Positions 6,095 to 13,333 of a DNA stretch of 38,605 nt are shown piece by piece; the first letter of the stretch is position 1; each line of letters starts with the position of its first letter. This stretch comes from UMGS1613 sp045636225 (lineage in GTDB: Bacteria > Bacillota_I > Bacilli_A > RF39 > UBA660), in NCBI GenBank assembly GCA_045636225.1, contig JAZTXB010000150.1:1-38605 (forward strand), read 5' to 3'. The notes beneath the pieces are model-generated. The model did no database searches and was not told where the DNA came from. It saw only the letters and a program-made list of their open reading frames with translations. The position numbers and the translations under genes were made by a program.

Positions 6095-6919
6095 ATGGCA
6101 GACAATAAGAAATACTATTATATGAGATTAAACGAAAATTACTTTGATAGTGAAACACAAGTTTTATTAGAAAGTATGCCTGATGGTTATTTATATTCAA
6201 ATATTCTTCTTAAACTCTATCTTAAAAGTTTAAAAAACGATGGTAGGTTAATGTTTAATGATAAAATCCCCTATTCCCCACAAATGATAGCAACTATTAC
6301 AAGACACCAAGTAGGAACAGTAGAAAAAGCATTAGAGATATTTAAAGAATTAAACATCATTGATCTAATTGATACTGGTGCTATTTATATGTTAGATATT
6401 CAAAATTTCATAGGTAAAAGTAATACTGAAGCGGATAGAAAAAGAGCATATAGAAAGAGAATAGAAACAGAAAAAGGACAAATGTCCTTAAAATGTCCCC
6501 TAGAGATAGAGAAAGAGATAGAACTAGAGATAGAGAAAGAAATAGATATAGATAACAAACCTAAAAACAAAACAAATAAATCAACAAAAAAATCTTATGG
6601 AGAATATAAAAGAGTTAAATTAACTGATAAAGAATATAAAAAATTGTGTGAAGATTTTGACAAATCATTTATAGACAATCAAATAATGTTACTGGATGAA
6701 TATGTAGAAGGTAATAACAACAAAAACAAATACTCTAATTTTAATTTAGTGTTAAGAAAATCAATTAGAGAAAATTGGTTTCAAAAGAATGGATCTACAA
6801 GAAAAGAGATAGTTCCAACTTGGATAGATAAAGAAGTTAAGGAAGTCCAATTAAGTGAAGATGAACAAAAGAAACTTGAAGATAGGATAAAAGCACTTCA
6901 AGAAAGGATAGGAAAGTGA
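6095..6919 (+). CDS. Phage replisome organiser (DnaD-like replication initiator)
   Basis: A 274-residue protein. The N-terminus (MADNKKYYYMRLNENYFDSE, then LLESMPDGYLYSNILLKLYL and PYSPQMIATITRHQVGTVEKAL) is the winged-helix domain of phage replisome organisers that bind the origin. A charged linker with a Glu/Ile/Lys low-complexity run (about residues 140-160) joins it to a helical C-terminal part. Start chosen at ATG 6095, because AGAAAGGAT lies just upstream and the longer in-frame reading from TTG 6038 would cover the terminator-like helix B. No DnaC-like loader or helicase gene follows, so host helicase loading is probably used. Some family members carry the origin inside the gene. Confidence 0.82.
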   Translation: MADNKKYYYMRLNENYFDSETQVLLESMPDGYLYSNILLKLYLKSLKNDGRLMFNDKIPYSPQMIATITRHQVGTVEKALEIFKELNIIDLIDTGAIYMLDIQNFIGKSNTEADRKRAYRKRIETEKGQMSLKCPLEIEKEIELEIEKEIDIDNKPKNKTNKSTKKSYGEYKRVKLTDKEYKKLCEDFDKSFIDNQIMLLDEYVEGNNNKNKYSNFNLVLRKSIRENWFQKNGSTRKEIVPTWIDKEVKEVQLSEDEQKKLEDRIKALQERIGK

Positions 6920-6926
6920 GGTTAGT

Positions 6927-7262
6927 ATGGATAAAGAAGAAATATTATTTAAAGAAAAAATAATAACAATAGATGATTGTGATGAATGTAACGAAAGTAT
7001 ATATACACAATTTGCACAAAATATAGCAAAGTCAATGGATATAGATTTAGCAAAAACACCATTAGTTGATTTATTAACAACTTATACACATTACATAACA
7101 ATACAACAAAGAAACAAATATTTACAACAAAGGATAGATAAATTAGAAACCTCTATAAATGAATACATAGAAGAATTATCTTGGGTAGAAAATACTGATG
7201 AAGAATTAAGAAATGTAAAGATTATTAATAGACTAAAGAAGATCTTAAAGGAGTTAGAATGA
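6927..7262 (+). CDS. Coiled-coil early protein, unknown function
   Basis: A 111-residue protein. The N-terminal half is acidic (IITIDDCDECNESIYTQFAQ) and the C-terminal half is a coiled coil (KYLQQRIDKLETSINEYIEE). It follows the replisome organiser by 7 bases, with GTGAGGTTAGT ahead. It could assist replication, but it is too short and lacks the Walker motifs of a helicase loader. No family is recognised. Confidence 0.75.
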   Translation: MDKEEILFKEKIITIDDCDECNESIYTQFAQNIAKSMDIDLAKTPLVDLLTTYTHYITIQQRNKYLQQRIDKLETSINEYIEELSWVENTDEELRNVKIINRLKKILKELE

Positions 7263-7399
7263 AAGATTTTATAATACAGAAATTGACGGAACTTTTAATA
7301 AAAACAGATATGGAAGATAAGTTAAAAGGTAAAGAAACTTATGTAAAAAAGACAAGATGTTATAAAGACCTTATTCAATTAATAAAAGAGGTGGGATAG
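7259..7399 (+). CDS. Small basic protein, unknown function
   Basis: A 46-residue ORF (MKDFIIQKLTELLIKTDMED to LIQLIKEVG) whose ATG overlaps the previous stop (ATGA), with AAGGAGTTAG as ribosome binding site. Its stop overlaps the GTG of the next gene. The coupled overlaps make it credible despite its length. It is probably two short helices. Function unknown. Confidence 0.65.
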   Translation: MKDFIIQKLTELLIKTDMEDKLKGKETYVKKTRCYKDLIQLIKEVG

Positions 7400-7629
7400 T
7401 GAATTTAGAAAAAATAAGAAATATGAATGATGAAGAATTAAAAAAGTATTTAAAGTCTTTATCAAATAAAAATAATGCTTGTACTAAATGTGGCAAAAAA
7501 GAACCTAATTTTACAATAAACATAAAAAACAAAGAACTATTTCAACAAAAGAAGTTATGCCATTTATGTAATGGTTGTTATGAAGAATTATTAGATTATT
7601 TAGATGTATGTGATATTTTATGGGATTAG
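7399..7629 (+). CDS. Small zinc-ribbon-like protein
   Basis: A 76-residue protein starting at GTG 7399, which overlaps the previous TAG (TAGTG) behind GAGGTGGG. It carries C-x2-C (CTKCGKKEPN) and C-x2-C-x2-C (LCHLCNGCYEELLDYLDVCD), enough for one zinc-ribbon or similar metal site. The fold could bind nucleic acid or protein. No family name can be given. It belongs to the run of small early genes behind the replication gene. Confidence 0.72.
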   Translation: MNLEKIRNMNDEELKKYLKSLSNKNNACTKCGKKEPNFTINIKNKELFQQKKLCHLCNGCYEELLDYLDVCDILWD

Positions 7630-7639
7630 AGGTGATTAA

Positions 7640-7843
7640 ATGAGCGAACATTTAAAGTTAGTTAAAGAAAATTCTTATTTAAAATTAGGAATTATTAATT
7701 TAATTGAAGCATTAGAAGATGTTTATGAATTTAGAGAAATTAAAAGTTTTTTAAGAGATTTAATAGATGGTGTAGAACAAAACACACGAAAAGAAAATGC
7801 AGAAGCAATAAAAAGAATTTTTAATGAATTAGAGAGTGAGTAG
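7640..7843 (+). CDS. Small helical early protein, unknown function
   Basis: A 67-residue, charged, helical protein (MSEHLKLVKENSYLKLGIIN, ending RIFNELESE), behind the ribosome binding site AGAGGTGATTAA that this phage uses repeatedly. No motif or membrane segment is visible. Confidence 0.7.
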   Translation: MSEHLKLVKENSYLKLGIINLIEALEDVYEFREIKSFLRDLIDGVEQNTRKENAEAIKRIFNELESE

Positions 7844-7851
7844 GTGAGTAA

Positions 7852-8007
7852 ATGAAATTATATATAAATAATAAATTGTTTGATCCAACAAATATGACTA
7901 ATATGTTTAAAAACGTAAAGACACTTACACCATTATTTGATAAAACAATTAAAAGAAAAATAAGAAGTAGAAATAGGATATTTTATAAAAAATATTTAAC
8001 TTGGTAA
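7852..8007 (+). CDS. Small basic protein, unknown function
   Basis: A 51-residue ORF with a strongly basic C-terminal half (TIKRKIRSRNRIFYKKYLTW), preceded by TAGGTGAGTAA and 8 bases after the previous stop. The charge would suit nucleic-acid binding, but no family is recognised. Confidence 0.62.
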   Translation: MKLYINNKLFDPTNMTNMFKNVKTLTPLFDKTIKRKIRSRNRIFYKKYLTW

Positions 8008-8021
8008 GTAGAGGTGAGTAA

Positions 8022-8315
8022 ATGAAAGAAGAACTATATATGACAAATAATAAACAAGTATTAAAAGATTGGTATAAATTAGATGATTACTTAAAAAAAT
8101 TTAAAGGAAGTTGGGAAGAATTACAAAGAAAATTAGATTGTATTTATGCTGATGATGAAGTAATAGATGTCTGTTATGGTTGTTTTCAAGGTACTATACA
8201 CAATAAAAATAATAAGTTTGAGTTAAGTTATTCAGTAGATGTTATTAATGAAGATGAATATGATGATTGGGATAATGATGTAGATATTAGATTATTAGAG
8301 AAAGGGAAGTTATGA
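8022..8315 (+). CDS. Acidic early protein, unknown function
   Basis: A 97-residue acidic protein (for example DEYDDWDNDVDIRLLEKGKL at the C-terminus) behind AGAGGTGAGTAA. It overlaps the methyltransferase start by 4 bases (ATGA). Its acidity could reflect DNA mimicry as in anti-restriction proteins, but no such family is recognised, so this remains a speculation. Confidence 0.7.
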   Translation: MKEELYMTNNKQVLKDWYKLDDYLKKFKGSWEELQRKLDCIYADDEVIDVCYGCFQGTIHNKNNKFELSYSVDVINEDEYDDWDNDVDIRLLEKGKL

Positions 8316-8926
8316 GATATTTAAGTGTGTTTGAAAGCGATAGTGAAATACTAACAGCAATAAATGACATATTCTTAAAAAAACAATGGTTTGATTTAGA
8401 TTGTACATACTCAAAAGGCGTTTTCTATTATGATATTGAACAACCTAGAATAAAAAGTGATTTAATACCACAATTTGAAGATGTAATAGAAAGTGATTGT
8501 ACTAAATTAGATTTTGTTGAAAACAACTCTTTAAATAGTATTGTGTTTGATCCACCATTCTTATTTAGAAAAAGAAAAAGTATTAATAACGATAAGATAA
8601 GTGCTAGGTTTACATATTTTAATAGTTATGAAGAATTACAAGATATGTATAAAAAATCATTGAATTGTTTTAAAGATAAACTAAAAAAAGGCGGATATGT
8701 ATGTTTTAAGTGTCAAGATATGACTGATGGGAAGTTCTATTGTACTCATAACTTTATAATAGATTATGCAAAAGAAATAGGATTTGAACTAAAAGATATT
8801 ATTATTAAAAAATCAAAAACAAAATTACAAAGAGATGCAAAGCAACAAAATTGTGTAGCAAAAATACACAGTTATTGGTTGATATTAAAAAAAGTCAATG
8901 TTTCAAATAGTAAAGTAGGTGAGTAA
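8312..8926 (+). CDS. DNA methyltransferase (DPPF-type)
   Basis: A 204-residue protein with the amino-methyltransferase motif IV as FDPPF (D80-F83), preceded by an acidic strand (VIESDCTKLDF, about 58-68) and followed by LKKGGYVCFKCQDM, a Rossmann-fold strand. WFDLDCTYSKGVFYYD (26-41) is typical of small phage-type N6-adenine or N4-cytosine methylases that lack an obvious FxGxG motif. It would protect phage DNA from restriction or mark it. Target base and sequence are not readable. Its last codons (VSNSKVGE) are encoded by the dispersed motif at 8898. A four-base overlap couples it to the previous gene. Confidence 0.78.
   Translation: MRYLSVFESDSEILTAINDIFLKKQWFDLDCTYSKGVFYYDIEQPRIKSDLIPQFEDVIESDCTKLDFVENNSLNSIVFDPPFLFRKRKSINNDKISARFTYFNSYEELQDMYKKSLNCFKDKLKKGGYVCFKCQDMTDGKFYCTHNFIIDYAKEIGFELKDIIIKKSKTKLQRDAKQQNCVAKIHSYWLILKKVNVSNSKVGE
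8898..8910 (+). promoter_or_regulatory. Dispersed motif site 6 (ATGTTTCAAATAG)
   Basis: Perfect copy of the recurring motif within the last codons of the methyltransferase gene and 32 bases before the next ATG, oriented with transcription. The identity with site 5 extends to 20 bases. Confidence 0.65.
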
Positions 8927-8929
8927 ATA

Positions 8930-9130
8930 ATGAAAGAAGAAATAATGTTTGGAATAATACCTAGTGAAGTAAATATAGAAAATTTATATGATTATATTAC
9001 TGCAAATGTACCATTTGATAAAGTTATTGAATTGTACAAATTGTTAAAACACAAAATGGAAACATTAGAAGACAAACCAAGAATGAGTGTAGCAACATTA
9101 GATACAACACCAAGTATTCAATTATATTAG
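8930..9130 (+). CDS. Small early protein, unknown function
   Basis: A 66-residue protein (MKEEIMFGIIPSEVNIENLY, ending TLDTTPSIQLY). Preceded by TAGGTGAG. The middle (VPFDKVIELYKLLKHKMETL) is a probable amphipathic helix. No family recognised. Confidence 0.68.
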   Translation: MKEEIMFGIIPSEVNIENLYDYITANVPFDKVIELYKLLKHKMETLEDKPRMSVATLDTTPSIQLY

Positions 9131-9141
9131 GGAGGTAAAGA

Positions 9142-9483
9142 ATGAAGATAATAGATTTATTAAATAAAATAGCAAAGGGTGAAGAAGTACCAAAAACAAT
9201 AACTTATATGGGTAGTGTTTATGATTACGATAACGAATGTAAGGATTATGAAGATATAATGACAGGAGATTTATTTTTTGATGATAGATATAATACACAC
9301 GTTTTAAATGACGAGGTAGCAATAGTTTTAGAAGAAGTAGAAGATAAAGAATATGAGGATATAGAAGAGATAAAATTAGTTGATACACAAAATCTTTGGG
9401 ATAGAGATATAGTAATAGGTGATAAACTCAATGCTTTAATAAGAAATCAAAAATATATATTAGAACAATTAAAGAATAAATAA
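9142..9483 (+). CDS. Acidic early protein, unknown function
   Basis: A 113-residue acidic protein. The first part (MKIIDLLNKIAKGEEVPKTI, then TYMGSVYDYDNECKDY) resembles a small beta-rich domain often found at the N-terminus of short phage proteins. The C-terminus, after a helix, ends with ALIRNQKYILEQLKNK. Good GGGAGG ribosome binding site. Function unknown. Confidence 0.72.
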   Translation: MKIIDLLNKIAKGEEVPKTITYMGSVYDYDNECKDYEDIMTGDLFFDDRYNTHVLNDEVAIVLEEVEDKEYEDIEEIKLVDTQNLWDRDIVIGDKLNALIRNQKYILEQLKNK

Positions 9484-9495
9484 GAGGTGGTTATA

Positions 9496-9915
9496 TTGTT
9501 ATACATAGAATATCATGAATATAGAGATAAATATTATGATGCTCAAAGAAAGTATGATGAAGTATTAAGTGAAAAGGAACATTTATTTGCTAGGACACAA
9601 CCTAAAGCAACACAATATGATAAAGAAGTAGTATCAGGTGGATCACCTAGTAATTCATTTGATGAATACTTAATAGCAAAAGAGAAGAAACAAATAGATG
9701 AAAGACTAGAAGAAGCGAAGTCTATCCTAGATGATAGAGAAAGACTATTAAAGTTAAAAGAAGAAGAATTAAGACATAGTAAAGATTGGTTAGATATAAT
9801 TTATGTATATTATTACATAGAAAAATTATCTATGAGGAAAATCTCAAAGAGAATACCATTTAGTACAACCGGAATATACAGAAAAGTTGAAATAATTAGA
9901 AAAAATATAAAGTAG
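9496..9915 (+). CDS. Sigma-70 region 4-like late transcription regulator
   Basis: A 139-residue protein. The first 90 residues are a charged coiled coil. The last 45 form a helix-turn-helix (DWLDIIYVYYYIEKLSMRKI, then SKRIPFSTTGIYRKVEII) like sigma region 4 and the ArpU-type activators that Bacillota phages use for late genes. Start chosen at TTG 9496, 5 bases after AGAGGTGG. A GTG at 9487 lies inside the ribosome binding site. It is the last early gene and ends just before the late promoter with its paired GGAACA repeats, its most likely target. Confidence 0.75.
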   Translation: MLYIEYHEYRDKYYDAQRKYDEVLSEKEHLFARTQPKATQYDKEVVSGGSPSNSFDEYLIAKEKKQIDERLEEAKSILDDRERLLKLKEEELRHSKDWLDIIYVYYYIEKLSMRKISKRIPFSTTGIYRKVEIIRKNIK

Positions 9916-9946
9916 GAACAAAAGGGAACATTGAAGGGTATATAAT
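9915..9946 (+). promoter_or_regulatory. Late promoter with paired GGAACA boxes
   Basis: A perfect TATAAT at 9941-9946 has no TTGACA-like -35. Instead GGAACA occurs at 9915-9920 and 9925-9930, exactly 10 bp apart, across the -35 position. This is the layout of an activator-dependent promoter. The regulator encoded immediately upstream is the obvious candidate activator. The structural operon follows. Confidence 0.65.
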
Positions 9947-9949
9947 ATT

Positions 9950-10155
9950 AGTGTGAGAAAACAACCTCACATGAACACACTATATCATCCTTAAAAATTA
10001 TTAACACTAACTTTAATGTTAGTGTACTGGTTAATACACAGCCGAAGAGTGTATTAGTTGGTACAGTACCATTAAGGTACAAACAACAATAGTAGCGAAA
10101 CCTATTGTTAATCCTATAACAAAAAGAACTATGCTAGTAAAGGTAGTTCTTTTTT
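9950..10155 (+). ncRNA. Hairpin-rich non-coding segment before terminase
   Basis: Between the late promoter and the first late gene there is no credible ORF but there are six consecutive stems: 9952-9957/9966-9971 (or the competing 9949-9955/9976-9982), 10004-10011/10018-10025 (8 bp), 10032-10039/10049-10056 (8 bp), 10066-10070/10076-10080 (5 bp), 10085-10092/10102-10109 (8 bp), and the final 10122-10131/10144-10153 (10 bp), which runs into a T-rich tail. Promoter, structured body and terminator define a transcript of about 200 nt. It could be a leader attenuating the late operon, an antitermination site, or a free RNA, for example for packaging. No known family was recognised. Confidence 0.65.
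10122..10155 (+). terminator. Rho-independent terminator before terminase genes
   Basis: AAAAGAACTA at 10122-10131 pairs with TAGTTCTTTT at 10144-10153, a perfect 10-bp stem with a 12-base loop, followed by more T residues. It lies between the late promoter and the terminase genes, so late transcription must read through it or be antiterminated. Confidence 0.75.
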
Positions 10156-10171
10156 ATTTTGGGTGATGATT

Positions 10172-10357
10172 ATGAAGAATAAAAAGGATAGTATATATTA
10201 TTGTTTTAGATATAAATGTAAAAGATGTCCTAAACAAAGAGAATGTGAGGAAGAAATGAGAGGTGATACCATTGAAGGGAGAAGAAAACCTAATACCATT
10301 GAACGAGAGAACAAAGGAAGAACAAAGGGTAATAGCAAAGATGGGTGGTATTGCTAG
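10172..10357 (+). CDS. Small Cys-rich protein before terminase
   Basis: A 61-codon ORF from ATG 10172 behind GGGTGAT. The N-terminal half has a cysteine cluster (YYCFRYKCKRCPKQREC) of the same kind as the small protein at 4125. The C-terminal 29 codons overlap the terminase small subunit in another frame and look like random out-of-frame sequence. The cluster and ribosome binding site suggest that translation starts here, and coupling to the terminase start is possible. Function unknown. Confidence 0.45.
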   Translation: MKNKKDSIYYCFRYKCKRCPKQRECEEEMRGDTIEGRRKPNTIERENKGRTKGNSKDGWYC

Positions 10358-10595
10358 TGGTAAAGCGAGAAAAGAAAAGAAAATGTTAAAAGATTTATTA
10401 GAAGATGCTTTATCAAAAGGTACTGAAACAGATAATGAATATGTAAACATTACATTAGCATTAATAAGAGAAGCAAACAAAGGTAATGTAAAAGCATATG
10501 AAGTAATAAGAGATACACTAGGACAAAAACCAGTAGACAAGGTAGAACATAGTGGTGCAATTCCAGTAGTGATAGATGATGATATTAAAGAATGA
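10272..10595 (+). CDS. terS: Terminase small subunit
   Basis: A 107-residue protein. LIPLNERTKEEQRVIAKMGG, then IASGKARKEKKMLKDLLEDA, is typical of small terminase subunits of Bacillota phages (the phage DNA-packaging/HTH type), ending with a short acidic tail. It recognises phage DNA and hands it to the large subunit. Start chosen at TTG 10272, which lies four bases after the ribosome binding site GAGAGGTGAT. A GTG at 10263 is inside that site. It overlaps the large-subunit ORF by 20 bases. Confidence 0.82.
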   Translation: MKGEENLIPLNERTKEEQRVIAKMGGIASGKARKEKKMLKDLLEDALSKGTETDNEYVNITLALIREANKGNVKAYEVIRDTLGQKPVDKVEHSGAIPVVIDDDIKE

Positions 10596-11829
10596 GTATA
10601 AGAGAGTATCTTTACAAGAAAAAGTAGGTAAAGGTTATGTAGACTTTTGGAAATGTAAGAAAAGATATAGAGTAGTAAAAGGAAGTCGTGCTAGTAAGAA
10701 ATCAAAAACAATGGCTTTATGGTGTATAAGTCAATTAATGAAATACCCAAAAGCAAACTTATTAGTTGTTCGTAAAACATATAGAACATTAAAGGATAGT
10801 TGTTTTAGTGATTTAAAATGGGCAATACATAGATTAGGTGTAGATGAACATTGGAGTTTTACTACAAACCCTTTAGAAATGACATATATTCCAACGGGCC
10901 AAAAGATATTATTTAGAGGGTTAGATGATCCACTAAAAGTAACATCAATTTCAGTAGATATAGGTTGTTTATGTTGGTGTTGGATAGAAGAAGCATATGA
11001 GATAACTAATGAAGAAGATTTTGATATGTTAGATGAAAGTATTCGTGGTGAAGTACCAGAAGGACTATTTAAACAAATAACACTAACATTTAACCCTTGG
11101 AATGAGAAACATTGGTTAAAGAAAAGGTTTTTTGATACACCTAGTGAAGATACATTAGCAATCACAACTAATTATTTATGTAATGAATGGTTAGATGAAA
11201 GTGATAGAAATGTATTTGAGAAGATGAAAACAAACAACCCTAGAAGATACCAAGTAGCAGGTTTAGGTAATTGGGGTATTGTTGATGGGTTAGTATATGA
11301 GAACTTTAAAGAAGAAGAATTTGATTTAGAAGAAATAAAGAGAATACCTAATATAGAAAGCACTTTTGGATTAGACTTTGGTTATACAAATGATCCTAGT
11401 GCTTTATTTTGTGGTTTAGTAGATAGAAAGAATATGAAGATATATGTATTTGATGAAATGTATGAAAAAGGTTTATCAAATAAGGCAATATATCAAAACA
11501 TATTAAATATGGGATATGCAAAAGAGCATATAACAGCTGATAGTGCAGAACCAAAAAGTATAGATGAATTAAGAAATCTAGGGCTTTATAGAGTTACTGC
11601 TGCTAACAAAGGTAAAGATAGTATTAACAATGGTATTCAATACATACAAGATTTTGAGATTATTATTCATCCTAGATGTGTAAATTTCTTAACTGAAATA
11701 TCTAACTACACATGGGATAAAGATAAGTTTGGTAATAAGCTAAATAAACCAATAGATGATTTTAACCACTTATTAGATGCTTTTAGGTATGCAATGGAAA
11801 GATTTAATAAGGGTAAATGGTTGTATTAG
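10576..11829 (+). CDS. terL: Terminase large subunit (PBSX-type)
   Basis: A 417-residue packaging motor with N-terminal ATPase and C-terminal nuclease. The Walker A-like loop is GSRASKKSKT (residues 36-45), Walker B is CLCWCWIEEA (131-140). The nuclease domain shows FGLDFGYTNDPSALFCG (about 263-279), then HITADSAEPKSIDELR and a final acidic site in DDFNHLLDAFRYAME. Length matches the PBSX/SPP1-like terminase 3 family (about 420). It translocates DNA into the prohead and cuts it. Homology to headful packagers would suit a pac-type genome, but the terminus type is not shown by sequence alone. Confidence 0.95.
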   Translation: MMILKNEYKRVSLQEKVGKGYVDFWKCKKRYRVVKGSRASKKSKTMALWCISQLMKYPKANLLVVRKTYRTLKDSCFSDLKWAIHRLGVDEHWSFTTNPLEMTYIPTGQKILFRGLDDPLKVTSISVDIGCLCWCWIEEAYEITNEEDFDMLDESIRGEVPEGLFKQITLTFNPWNEKHWLKKRFFDTPSEDTLAITTNYLCNEWLDESDRNVFEKMKTNNPRRYQVAGLGNWGIVDGLVYENFKEEEFDLEEIKRIPNIESTFGLDFGYTNDPSALFCGLVDRKNMKIYVFDEMYEKGLSNKAIYQNILNMGYAKEHITADSAEPKSIDELRNLGLYRVTAANKGKDSINNGIQYIQDFEIIIHPRCVNFLTEISNYTWDKDKFGNKLNKPIDDFNHLLDAFRYAMERFNKGKWLY

Positions 11830-11843
11830 AAGGGAGTTGAATT

Positions 11844-13319
11844 ATGTTAAGTATAAGTGAGATAAAAACATACATAGACAAAGATAGAACAAGTACTAAA
11901 AAGAAAGAAGCTAGAGTAGGGGAAAGATACTACAATGGTGATAACGATATAAGACAATATAGAATATTCTACATAGATAAAGATGGAAACCCACAAGAAG
12001 ATAAGAATAGAAGCAACATAAAGAAACCTAGTAACTTTTTTAAAGAAAATGTTGATGAATGTGTTAATTATTTTTTAAGTGGAGAAGATAGGATAGTTAG
12101 AAGTGATGATCCTATTTTACAAAGTTATCTTGATGAATACTTTGAAGATGATTTTAAAGATGAATTTGGAGATTTATTAAGTTATACCATAAGACAAGGT
12201 AGAGCGTGGTTATATGGTTATAAGAATAAAGAAGATAGACTTTGTTTTAAGGCTTGTGGAAACATTGAAATAGTACAAGTAGAAGGTAAATATGCAAGTG
12301 ATGGACAAGACCATATAATTTACTATTACCCTGAACACGACATAACAGAAGATAAGATAGTTACTAAAATTCAAGTATGGGATAAAGACTATACAACATA
12401 TTATGAGGAAAGAGATGGACAAATAAGAGTAGATGCTTATTATGTAATTAATCCTAGACCTCATATCATTTATAAAGATGAAAAAGAAAATTTAACATAT
12501 GATACATTTGGTTTTATTCCATTTTGGGATATTGAAAACAATAGAGAACAAACAAGTGATTTAAAAGCAATTAAAGAACATATTGATGATTATGATTTAA
12601 TGAATTGTGGTTTATCAAATGATTTAGTTGATTTATCACAAGGTTTTTATGTAGTTAGAGGTTTTCAAGGAGATAACATTGAAGAAATGATACTAAACCT
12701 TCAAGCAAGAAAACATATAGGTGTAGATGCAGAAGGTGATGTAGATATTAAAACAGTCAATATTCCATATGAAGCAAGAAAAACACAAATGGAAATTGAT
12801 GAAAAGAACATTTATAGATTTGGATTTGCTTTTAACTCTAATAATGTTGGTGATGGAAACATAACTAATATAGTTATTAAATCAAGATATACATTATTAG
12901 ATTTAAAATGTGAAGGACTAGAAAAAAGAGCTAAAAAGTTATTAAGAAGAATACTAGAACCAGTACTAGATGAAATCAATGAAACATATGGAACTGGTTA
13001 TACAACTAAAAATGTTTATTTTGTATTTGATAGAGAAATGATAGTAAATGATCTTGATAATGCACAATTAGAACTTATTAAAGCTCAAACAAAACAAACT
13101 AATATAGGAACAATATTAAATGTAGCGACAGTATTAGGACAAGAATTAGTACAAGAACAAGTATGTAGTGAATTAGAATTAGATTATGAAGATATTAAAG
13201 ATAAACTTCCTACACAAGAAACAATAGATGTTAATGCAGCTAGTGAAGCATTGGCAAATGTACCAGTTGAGGGAGAACCAATAGAAGAAGAAGTAGAAGA
13301 AACACCTACTATTGAATAG
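11844..13319 (+). CDS. Portal protein (SPP1 gp6-like)
   Basis: A 491-residue protein of the SPP1 Gp6-like portal family. The N-terminal YYNGDNDIRQYR region, NVDECVNYFLSGE, SYTIRQGRAWLYGYKNKEDR and the later PFWDIENNREQTSDLKAIKE with IDDYDLMNCGLSNDLVDLSQ are typical. The C-terminus is acidic and Glu/Pro-rich. It forms the dodecameric ring through which DNA enters and leaves. It follows terL by 14 bases, with AGAAGGGAG ahead of the ATG. Confidence 0.93.
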   Translation: MLSISEIKTYIDKDRTSTKKKEARVGERYYNGDNDIRQYRIFYIDKDGNPQEDKNRSNIKKPSNFFKENVDECVNYFLSGEDRIVRSDDPILQSYLDEYFEDDFKDEFGDLLSYTIRQGRAWLYGYKNKEDRLCFKACGNIEIVQVEGKYASDGQDHIIYYYPEHDITEDKIVTKIQVWDKDYTTYYEERDGQIRVDAYYVINPRPHIIYKDEKENLTYDTFGFIPFWDIENNREQTSDLKAIKEHIDDYDLMNCGLSNDLVDLSQGFYVVRGFQGDNIEEMILNLQARKHIGVDAEGDVDIKTVNIPYEARKTQMEIDEKNIYRFGFAFNSNNVGDGNITNIVIKSRYTLLDLKCEGLEKRAKKLLRRILEPVLDEINETYGTGYTTKNVYFVFDREMIVNDLDNAQLELIKAQTKQTNIGTILNVATVLGQELVQEQVCSELELDYEDIKDKLPTQETIDVNAASEALANVPVEGEPIEEEVEETPTIE

Positions 13320-13333
13320 GGGGTGTATTTTTT

